Translations under genes and position numbers: made by a program
DNA from: JAKLDO01 sp035354435
GTDB taxonomy: Bacteria; UBP6; UBA1177
NCBI GenBank assembly: GCA_035354435.1
Contig: DAOQAY010000052.1
Coordinates: forward strand, 1-17,479
Direction of reading: 5' to 3'
Length of the DNA: 17,479 nt
Notes under the pieces: generated by a model
What the model was told of the DNA's origin: nothing
What the model saw: the letters and a program-made list of their open reading frames with translations, nothing else
Database searches by the model: none
Shown here: in pieces, positions 1 through 5,580 of the stretch
Layout of the letters: each line of letters begins with the position of its first letter
Position numbering within the stretch: the stretch's first letter is position 1

Positions 1-965
1 ACAGCTTTTTTTAGTTGCTCAATACTCGGCAGTTTTGATTTGTATGTCGCAATGAATATTTTCTCTTCAAGTCCGCCAAGAGCGTATTGGGCTTCTTCCA
101 TTCCTGATTCAGAACAGATTATCAGTCCAATGGTATCTTTTTCATGTTCATACTGACGGTTAAGCCTGAAATAATTCACATATTTATTCATCTGACCGAC
201 ATCTTTTGCATCAAGTTTCCGTGTTTTAAGTTCAACCAGAATATTGCACGGTATTCCTTTGTGATAAAGCAGAAGGTCAATGTAGTGGTTTAATCCATCA
301 ATCTTAACAGGAATTTGTCTGCCACCGTAATAAATTTCGTGCCCCAGCTCATGTAAAAAACTGTCAACATTCTTAACGATTCCGATTTCAAGCTCCTCTT
401 CACTTGAATATGTTCCCGCAAAACCGAGGTTGTATTCTCCCTTAAAAATTTCAAGTGTGTCTGTGATGAGGTTCTTTTTTCTGACAGGCAGCTTTTCTTC
501 AATTAAGATCGCATTTTTGAAAAGATCATTCTTAACTTGTAGACGAAGTTCTCGAACGCTCCAGTATTTATTAACAGCATTGTTCTGGTAAAACATCCGT
601 TCTTTATTGTTTTCGATATCTACAAGCTCCTTATAATGATTCCAGCTCAATTGTGGCGACACTGTAGCCACAATTTCATATAATCTAAAAAATCTAATGA
701 TTCTGTAGAGTTCTCTTTTGTTTATATCCAGATCCAAAGATATTTGATTGACAAGGTGTTTTCCGTAATCAGCTCTTTCCTTATTTTCGATCTCATCCCT
801 CACTATCCTCTCTCCAATCTGCCAGTATGTCTGAACTTTGATGTTGTCAACGGCTTTATATGCCTTTGCCTGACCTTTGCTGAGGATGCTTTTCAGTTCA
901 TTAAGAAGGTTTTTGTAATTCTCTTTGCTGCTGATTGCAATTGATGAATCGGTTGGTTTTTCCAT
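1..965 (-). CDS. DUF1016/YhcG-type PD-(D/E)XK nuclease, 3' end cut by window edge
   Basis: The frame is open from the ATG at 965 to position 1 with no stop, giving 321 visible residues, so only a short C-terminal tail is missing compared with the usual 330-370. The N-terminal half (about 15-150) is helical and matches the DUF1016 N-terminal region (QTYWQIGERIV near 46-55, SVRELRLQV near 136-144). The C-terminal half is the nuclease fold: GRQIPV near 215-220, D230 in YIDLLLYHKG, then E245-x-K247 in ILVELKTRK, followed by KDVGQMNKYVNYF, a signature of this family. These give the D...E-x-K catalytic set of PD-(D/E)XK enzymes, all intact. Family members are linked to restriction-modification islands and nucleic-acid repair or defence; the substrate here is unknown. 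The gene has its own promoter (1012-1040) and a weak Shine-Dalgarno (AGAG). The family call is firm; its role is inference. Confidence 0.88.
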   Translation of the reverse strand, partial: MEKPTDSSIAISSKENYKNLLNELKSILSKGQAKAYKAVDNIKVQTYWQIGERIVRDEIENKERADYGKHLVNQISLDLDINKRELYRIIRFFRLYEIVATVSPQLSWNHYKELVDIENNKERMFYQNNAVNKYWSVRELRLQVKNDLFKNAILIEEKLPVRKKNLITDTLEIFKGEYNLGFAGTYSSEEELEIGIVKNVDSFLHELGHEIYYGGRQIPVKIDGLNHYIDLLLYHKGIPCNILVELKTRKLDAKDVGQMNKYVNYFRLNRQYEHEKDTIGLIICSESGMEEAQYALGGLEEKIFIATYKSKLPSIEQLKKA

Positions 966-1011
966 TTATTTTTCTCTAAATTTTCCCTCGAATTAAAATT
1001 AAACTCTGTCA

Positions 1012-1040
1012 AATATAGCGACCTGAAATGTTTCCGTCAA
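1012..1040 (-). promoter_or_regulatory. Sigma-70-type promoter for the DUF1016 gene
   Basis: Read on the minus strand: -35 TTGACG at 1040-1035, a 17-bp spacer, and -10 TATATT at 1017-1012. This is a near-consensus housekeeping promoter. Transcription would start near 1005, leaving a leader of about 40 nt before the ATG at 965. A second TTGACA lies just downstream at about 1007-1012 but lacks a well-placed -10. Confidence 0.6.
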
Positions 1041-1124
1041 ATTATTTTCATCTGCCGCTTGATTAGAATTGATTTTTAAGTGGGATAAACTGAAAGAGGC
1101 CGCATAAAAATTATGGACTGCTGT

Positions 1125-1577
1125 TCAGTTTCCGTAGATGAAAGCGATAGTGTTGTTGACAAGTTTTTCGATGGTGTCGGCTTTTATTTCAGCGACTATC
1201 TCTTCATTTGTTTTCTGTCCGCCCGGTTTCAGGACATAAAGCCGGAAGTAGATGCCCATCAGATCTTTATATGTTCTTATTCTGAGCTGTTCATCTCTAT
1301 ATTCTGTTGATTCGCCGTTATCGATCTGCGCTTCAACTCCTTTTTCCTGAAATTTTGAAGCAAGACCAATCAGGATCATTTTGGAATCTTCGTCTTCCAC
1401 TTCGTTGTAAAGAATGACCTTTTTAATGTTTTCAAATTTGAAAGACGGGTCTTTCACTGTCATTCCAGAATCGGCTCTAGCTGTTTTAATGACAGGGTCA
1501 TTTTTCTTTTCTGCTGTACCGCAACTTAAAAAAAACATTGAAACTGAAATAAAAATAATTGTGAAAAGCCTGCTCAT
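1125..1577 (-). CDS. Small predicted lipoprotein, unknown function
   Basis: This encodes 150 residues. The start is ATG at 1577 with Shine-Dalgarno GGAGG 6 nt upstream. The N-terminus has a lipoprotein signal: a short basic n-region (MSR), a hydrophobic stretch from about 4 to 17, and a lipobox FLSC with Cys at about 19, followed by a charged, disordered tail (GTAEKKNDP). The mature domain (about 50-150) alternates strand-like and helix-like segments (KKVILYNEVED, ILIGLASKFQEKGVEAQI, MGIYFRLYVLKPG, EEIVAEIKADTIEKLVNNTIAFI). The pattern looks like a small alpha/beta domain that pairs hydrophobic strands with a long C-terminal helix. I do not recognise a family and offer no function. It is probably membrane-anchored and exported. 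It appears to be a single-gene transcript between the DUF1016 gene and the divergent HD gene. Confidence 0.72.
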   Translation of the reverse strand: MSRLFTIIFISVSMFFLSCGTAEKKNDPVIKTARADSGMTVKDPSFKFENIKKVILYNEVEDEDSKMILIGLASKFQEKGVEAQIDNGESTEYRDEQLRIRTYKDLMGIYFRLYVLKPGGQKTNEEIVAEIKADTIEKLVNNTIAFIYGN

Positions 1578-1605
1578 TCTCTGCCTCCATTAATGTAACG
1601 CATTC

Positions 1606-1633
1606 ATATTATTCAGATTAATTCATTTTACAA
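1606..1633 (-). promoter_or_regulatory. Possible promoter for the small lipoprotein
   Basis: Minus-strand -35-like TTGTAA at 1633-1628 and -10-like TAATAT at 1611-1606 are separated by 16 bp. The start of transcription would be about 20 nt upstream of the ATG at 1577. The surrounding region is very AT-rich, so chance matches are likely, and no equally good promoter for the divergent HD gene is visible. Confidence 0.3.
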
Positions 1634-1704
1634 GGTTTGATTTGCAAAATTGTAATATTCTGATATTTTTTAAGAAATACTGGTTACTTGAATATGAGGA
1701 GAAA

Positions 1705-2271
1705 ATGGAAAGAAATGATGCGATAGCGCTTTTGAATAAGCACTTGTCTAACAAAAATCTTGTAAAACATTGTGTGGCGGCTGAATCTGCAATGGAAAAT
1801 TTTGCAAAAATTCTTAATGAAGACGAAAAAAGATGGGCTCTTGCAGGGCTTCTGCATGATCTGGATTATGACTATACCAAAGATAATTTTGCAAAACACG
1901 GGAAAATGTCTGGAGAAATTCTCAGAAAAGAAGGTTTTGATGATACTGAAATTCTTGATGCCATAGTGATGCATTCAGGAAATATCCCGGCAACATCAGA
2001 AATGGGAAAGGCTCTGTATGCAATTGATCCTGCCACAGGTCTTGTCACCGCTGGAGTATTTATGTCGCCGGAAAAGAATATTCATAAAATGGGTGTAGAT
2101 TTTCTGATAAAAAGGTTTAAGGAAAAAAGATTCGCCGCCGGTGCAAACCGTGATGCTATAATGACAGCAACTGAAAATTTCGGAATTACGCTTGAGCAGT
2201 TCCTTGAAATAGTTCTGAACGGAATGCGGGAAAGATCAGAAGAAATAGGTCTCGGTAAGAAGGTCAGTTAA
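1705..2271 (+). CDS. HD-superfamily hydrolase (COG2316-like)
   Basis: This encodes 188 residues from the ATG at 1705, which has Shine-Dalgarno AGGAG a few nt upstream. The open frame extends back to 1642, but that stretch is AT-rich and has no Shine-Dalgarno. The protein is a compact HD domain: H22 (NLVKHCVAAE), the HD doublet H51-D52 in LAGLLHDLDYDYT, H65 in AKHGKMSGE, H90 in AIVMHSGN, and D108 in LYAIDPATGLVTAG. These are the metal ligands of HD phosphohydrolases and the layout of short stand-alone HD hydrolases annotated as predicted HD-superfamily hydrolases. The substrate cannot be told from sequence; a nucleotide or related phosphomonoester would fit the family. It is the only clear plus-strand gene here, and its last 8 nt overlap the 3' end of the convergent dCMP deaminase gene. 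Confidence 0.85.
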   Translation: MERNDAIALLNKHLSNKNLVKHCVAAESAMENFAKILNEDEKRWALAGLLHDLDYDYTKDNFAKHGKMSGEILRKEGFDDTEILDAIVMHSGNIPATSEMGKALYAIDPATGLVTAGVFMSPEKNIHKMGVDFLIKRFKEKRFAAGANRDAIMTATENFGITLEQFLEIVLNGMRERSEEIGLGKKVS

Positions 2272-2755
2272 ATTTCAGGTTTATATCGTCAGGAACCGGA
2301 TCAAGTTTTCTTAATTTAACTTCCGCCTGAGTAAGCATCAATTTTGAGGCTTTTACACCATCTGTATCGGCATATTTGTCGCAAAGATAGACAATTTCTG
2401 AAATTCCGGACTGAATTATTGCTTTGGCGCATTCGTTACATGGGAAGAGTGCGACATAAATGGTACAACCTTTAAGATTTTGTATCGAATTCAGTATTGC
2501 ATTGAGTTCTGCATGAACAACAAACGGGTACTTTGTTTCAAGATAGCTTCCTTCTCTTGACCACGGCAGAGCATTGTCGTCACAGCCTGATGGGAAACCG
2601 TTATATCCGACTCCGACTATACGGTGTTCACTGTTGACGATACATGCGCCGACCTGAGTGTTAGGGTCTTTTGATCTCTGAGCGCTAAGAAGAGCTATGC
2701 CCATAAAATACTGATCCCACGAAATGTAATCTGTTCTTTTGGACGAACCGTTCAT
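2264..2755 (-). CDS. dCMP deaminase, animal (DCTD)-like
   Basis: This encodes 163 residues. The start is ATG at 2755 with Shine-Dalgarno GGGAG 7 nt upstream. The enzyme deaminates dCMP to dUMP, the substrate of thymidylate synthase. The zinc-dependent cytidine deaminase motifs are complete: H81-A-E83 in VVHAELNAI, and P105-C106-x-x-C109 in LFPCNECA. The blocks SAQRSKDPNTQVGACIVNS, GYNGFPSGCDD, LPW and TKYPFVVHAELNAI are the dCMP-specific and dCTP-allosteric regions. By memory they match vertebrate DCTD unusually closely, more than they match Bacillus ComEB. The last 8 nt overlap the convergent HD gene. It could be cotranscribed with the amidohydrolase beyond the N gap, but that cannot be shown. 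The family call is secure; the eukaryote-like affinity is my recollection of those sequences. Confidence 0.95.
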   Translation of the reverse strand: MNGSSKRTDYISWDQYFMGIALLSAQRSKDPNTQVGACIVNSEHRIVGVGYNGFPSGCDDNALPWSREGSYLETKYPFVVHAELNAILNSIQNLKGCTIYVALFPCNECAKAIIQSGISEIVYLCDKYADTDGVKASKLMLTQAEVKLRKLDPVPDDINLKFN

Positions 2756-2779
2756 TTTTGGTCTCCCTGAATTTTACCG

Positions 2780-2879
2780 NNNNNNNNNNNNNNNNNNNNN
2801 NNNNNNNNNNNNNNNNNNNNNNNNNNNNNNNNNNNNNNNNNNNNNNNNNNNNNNNNNNNNNNNNNNNNNNNNNNNNNNN
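2780..2879. other. Assembly gap (100 N)
   Basis: Exactly 100 consecutive N, the conventional placeholder for a scaffold join of unknown size. The true distance between the dCMP deaminase start and the amidohydrolase stop is therefore unknown, and a terminator, promoter or extra gene could be missing here. Confidence 0.99.
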
Positions 2880-2896
2880 AAACATTCCTTAAAATA

Positions 2897-4219
2897 CTAG
2901 ATCATATCCCTGAAAAATTTTTCCAGATCGTTTATTTCATCTGAAAAAAAGCCATCTTTGAAAAGAAATTTTCCAGCAACCATTGTTGATAACACATTTC
3001 TCGGATCACAGCCGTAAACAAGTGCAGCAGAAGGGTGGCATTCAAAATTCAGAGTCTGAGGCGTATCCATATTTAAAATGACAAGATCTGCATCAAAACC
3101 TTCAATCACCTGCCCGGTTGTGTCGGAAAGTCCGAGAATTTCAGCTCCATTGACTGTGGCGAGCTTAAGAGCATCTTTCGCTGACATGATTGTAGCATCA
3201 TGATTGATCCCTTTCTGAAGCAGACTTGCCATTTTTATTTCGGAGAAAATATTCAAGGCATTGTTACATGGAGCACCATCCGCTCCTACTCCTACTTTTA
3301 TCCCTTTTTGCAAATATTTAAAAATAGGAGCAATTCCGCTGCCGAGTTTGAGATTCGTTGAAGGACAGTGAACTATGCTGGCATTGATATCTTTTATTAG
3401 AGCTATCTCGATCTCATCAGGATGAACAGAATGAGCAATTACGGTCTTATCATTCAAGGCATCAATCTTATTCAGAAATGAGATATTCCCCAGCCCAGTC
3501 TTTGATCTTATGTACTCAACTTCTTCTTTATGTTCCGAACCGTGGGTCTGTATAAGAATATTGTGTCTGTCACTGAGTTTCCGTACTTCTTTAAGCAGTG
3601 TTTCAGAGCATGAAAGTACAAACCTTGGAGCAAAAGCATATCTCAAGAGTCCGTTGCCTGTATTATGGTATTTCTCCAAAAGCCTGAGACTTTCATCAAT
3701 AGAATCAGCAGTTTTTTCAAGAAGTTGTTCCGGAATGCCGACTCCTGAATCCATCATCGCTTTTCCGCCGGTATAGCGGAAACCTGCAATCTCCATGATC
3801 TCGAATATAACATCAGAATGTCTGACCGTTCCCATATCAAGAACTGAAACTGTACCTGATGAGACAAGTTCTTTGAGTGCGGAAATAACGCTTATCCCGA
3901 TAGTTTTTCTTGTCAAAGATGCTTCAAAAGGCCAGATATGGTCACGAAGCCATGGAAGCAGAGGAATGTTTTCCGCCATATTTCTGTGAGAAGTCTGGCA
4001 CATGTGAATATGGGTCTGAATAAAACCCGGCGCAATCATCGCTCTGTAGTTTCCTTCTATGATCTCAGTATTTTCAGGAATGGAAAACTTTTCTTCAGCT
4101 CCGTCATTTTTAATTATTTTCTTAATTTTTGTGTTCTCAACCAGAAGCGAGCCTTTGAAAAAATCGAGATTACCGGATTTGTCTAAGTTGTAAATGTAAA
4201 AATTCTTAAAAAAGTACAT
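2897..4219 (-). CDS. Amidohydrolase, MTA/SAH deaminase-type (TrzN/AtzA/SsnA relatives)
   Basis: This encodes 440 residues. The start is ATG at 4219 with Shine-Dalgarno GGAGAG. It is a metal-dependent TIM-barrel amidohydrolase with a small beta-sandwich built from both ends. The motifs fall in family order: H70-x-H72 (GFIQTHIHM), H226 with E229 three residues on (IQTHGSEHKEEVEY), H263 (IAHSVH), and D314 (GVGADGAPCNN). This is the one-metal set of the 5'-methylthioadenosine/S-adenosylhomocysteine deaminase group (Thermotoga TM0936 as reference), which also includes chlorohydrolases and guanine deaminases. The SSGTVSVLDMG and SIVHCPSTNLKLGSG blocks also fit. The likely reaction is deamination of an adenosine-type or related heterocyclic substrate in the cytosol; the exact substrate is not decidable. 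It lies 52 nt downstream of the chlorophyllase-like gene on the same strand with no terminator visible between them. Confidence 0.88.
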   Translation of the reverse strand: MYFFKNFYIYNLDKSGNLDFFKGSLLVENTKIKKIIKNDGAEEKFSIPENTEIIEGNYRAMIAPGFIQTHIHMCQTSHRNMAENIPLLPWLRDHIWPFEASLTRKTIGISVISALKELVSSGTVSVLDMGTVRHSDVIFEIMEIAGFRYTGGKAMMDSGVGIPEQLLEKTADSIDESLRLLEKYHNTGNGLLRYAFAPRFVLSCSETLLKEVRKLSDRHNILIQTHGSEHKEEVEYIRSKTGLGNISFLNKIDALNDKTVIAHSVHPDEIEIALIKDINASIVHCPSTNLKLGSGIAPIFKYLQKGIKVGVGADGAPCNNALNIFSEIKMASLLQKGINHDATIMSAKDALKLATVNGAEILGLSDTTGQVIEGFDADLVILNMDTPQTLNFECHPSAALVYGCDPRNVLSTMVAGKFLFKDGFFSDEINDLEKFFRDMI

Positions 4220-4271
4220 TATCTCTCCAGAAAAAAATACAGAAAACTATATACGATAATGTCAGAAATTG

Positions 4272-5432
4272 CTACTTATGTTCAGCAAGAACATTCATAA
4301 AAGGATGGTTCATCGTATTGGAAAGGATTTCAGAGTAGCCCTCGACACCCTTCAAGGAATATGAAAAAAAGGCTGCCATCATTGCTCCGCCGTAAGTCCT
4401 GAACTGAGTGTTTAAAGTGTCATCACCGCTTTTTGCACAGACTGAACATGTCATTCCGCATGCAGAAAGATCGTCCGGGTCAATCATGTCCATGTGACCT
4501 ACACCGGCTGCAATTATATGCCATGAAGGAGAAGGATAGCCGGCATAAAAGTTCACGCTATTATTTCCGGCAGGTGCACAGGCCTGAGATCCTTCCGGAC
4601 CTTTTTGTGCTCCCAGAAACATTGATTTCCCTGTAAAAAGGACAGGATTGTTCAAGCTCGGAGGATCATTGCCAATCGGAGGAGCAGCGTCAACAGGATC
4701 AAAACCGAAGAAAGCAAGAGCAGTTGACGGATTGCTATTCAGCATGTGATTAGTGACTTTACCGCCGCGGCTGTGACCTGCAACTCCGAATTTTGCAATA
4801 TCAGGGACAACAGTAATTCTTGATGGAAGATCGGTTTTCAAATAAGTAATAAAATCAGCAACTTTCTGTGCTTCTTCAACGCTTGTATCTCCGCCTATCA
4901 TACTTTGAGCAGACTGACTCGCAACAACGATAAACCCGTGAGATGCGAGATGAATTAATGAATCATCATAATAGGTATTCTTAAGCTGAAAACCATGTAG
5001 AAAATGAATCACAGGAACAGAACCTGCAGCACCGGTCGGTTCATAGATTCTGAAATTTCTCGGAGCACCGTTATTTCCTTCTTTTATATCAATTATATTC
5101 ACAAAATGAGGTCCGAGATTAAAAATAGCAGTCAAATCGCCTGTGTTGCCAGTATTGCCGGTATTTCCAGTATCACCAGTGTTGCCAGTATTTCCTGTGT
5201 TACCAGTATCGCCTGTGTTGCCAGTATTTCCAGTGTTTCCAGTATTTGCGTCATCAGCAGCACCACCGGTATTTGCAGTATCGGCTGTGTCACCGGTATC
5301 TCCTTCATCGGAAATTTCATTTTCATCTGAAGTGTCGGGGCTCTCGTTTTTTGATGATTTGTTCTCACATGAGGAAAAAATAAAAACAGAAGAAAAAATA
5401 AAAACAGCAACGATCAAAAACAGCTTGTTCAT
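4272..5432 (-). CDS. Chlorophyllase-like alpha/beta hydrolase lipoprotein with Gly-X-Thr repeat linker
   Basis: This encodes 386 residues from the ATG at 5432 (Shine-Dalgarno GGAGG). The frame runs back to 5516, but the -10 box lies inside that stretch. Residues 1-22 are a lipoprotein signal ending in the lipobox IFSSC (C22). Residues 23-62 are an acidic Ser/Asp/Thr-rich tether, and 63-98 are twelve (N/D)TG triplets. From about 100 on is an alpha/beta hydrolase: oxyanion HGF near 146, nucleophile S221 in the elbow GHSRGG, D245 in GFDPVD, and H313 in GVGHMDMIDP. GHSRGG, DPVD, a CAPAG-N block and GHMDMID are the chlorophyllase (PF07224/PF12740-type) signature from memory; related dienelactone/PET-hydrolase folds are the alternative. 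The cluster SACGMTCSVC near 323-332 may form disulfides, as expected outside the cytoplasm. The true substrate (an ester) is unknown. It is transcribed from 5488-5516, just after the rpoC terminator. Confidence 0.85.
   Translation of the reverse strand: MNKLFLIVAVFIFSSVFIFSSCENKSSKNESPDTSDENEISDEGDTGDTADTANTGGAADDANTGNTGNTGNTGDTGNTGNTGNTGDTGNTGNTGNTGDLTAIFNLGPHFVNIIDIKEGNNGAPRNFRIYEPTGAAGSVPVIHFLHGFQLKNTYYDDSLIHLASHGFIVVASQSAQSMIGGDTSVEEAQKVADFITYLKTDLPSRITVVPDIAKFGVAGHSRGGKVTNHMLNSNPSTALAFFGFDPVDAAPPIGNDPPSLNNPVLFTGKSMFLGAQKGPEGSQACAPAGNNSVNFYAGYPSPSWHIIAAGVGHMDMIDPDDLSACGMTCSVCAKSGDDTLNTQFRTYGGAMMAAFFSYSLKGVEGYSEILSNTMNHPFMNVLAEHK
5139..5246 (-). repeat. 9-bp/36-bp coding tandem repeat, (N/D)-T-G
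   Basis: Twelve 9-bp units encode NTG or DTG triplets (108 bp, three 36-bp super-units). The order is four NTG, DTG, three NTG, DTG, three NTG, giving a DTG every 12 residues. Codons vary between units, so the repeat is conserved at protein rather than DNA level. It is an exposed, Thr-rich, collagen-like Gly-X-Thr linker between the lipobox and the hydrolase domain. Such repeats expand and contract by slippage, so its length may differ between strains. Confidence 0.9.
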
Positions 5433-5487
5433 TGTAAATCCTCCGGACAGTTTATTGTCACAAAACTCGGGAATATTATCATTTATT

Positions 5488-5516
5488 ATTATATTGTCGT
5501 CCTGATCTATAAACAA
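5488..5516 (-). promoter_or_regulatory. Sigma-70-type promoter for the chlorophyllase-like lipoprotein
   Basis: On the minus strand, -10 TATAAT (5493-5488) is a perfect consensus, with a 17-bp spacer to a weak -35 TTGTTT (5516-5511). It lies directly behind the rpoC terminator and about 55 nt upstream of the ATG at 5432. Its position inside the longer frame is the main argument that the gene starts at 5432 and not 5516. Confidence 0.65.
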
Positions 5517-5530
5517 GTACTTTTTTAATT

Positions 5531-5558
5531 AAAATAAAAAACGGCCCCTAAGGGCCGT
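5531..5558 (-). terminator. Intrinsic terminator after rpoC
   Basis: On the minus strand the stem ACGGCCC / GGGCCGT (7 bp, perfect, GC-rich; 5558-5541) with a 4-nt loop TTAG is followed by TTTTTATTTT (5540-5531). It lies 23 nt after the rpoC stop and ends the rpoBC transcript. Confidence 0.92.
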
Positions 5559-5580
5559 AAATGCTCTGAAATATTAAGAT

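Noticed and set aside
290..502. 70-residue minus-strand frame
   Set aside because: It overlaps the DUF1016 gene in another frame; the DUF1016 frame has the complete motif set.
1642..1704. Upstream in-frame extension of the HD gene
   Set aside because: AT-rich, no Shine-Dalgarno at 1642, and the conserved start of the HD domain fits the ATG at 1705 with AGGAG.
2685..2885. Open frame reading through the N gap
   Set aside because: About half of it is undetermined sequence, so the frame is an artefact of the 100-N placeholder.
5139..5246. Possible CRISPR-like direct repeat
   Set aside because: Units are contiguous without unique spacers and stay in one reading frame encoding NTG/DTG, so it is a coding tandem repeat.
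5143..5505. Plus-strand frame with a long PVLPVFPV-type repeat
   Set aside because: It is the antisense reading of the Gly-X-Thr repeat of the lipoprotein gene; the minus frame has signal peptide, ribosome binding site, promoter and catalytic motifs, and this one has none.
5433..5516. 28-residue N-terminal extension of the chlorophyllase-like lipoprotein
   Set aside because: It contains the -10 promoter box, has no Shine-Dalgarno, and would bury the lipoprotein signal peptide; the ATG at 5432 has GGAGG.
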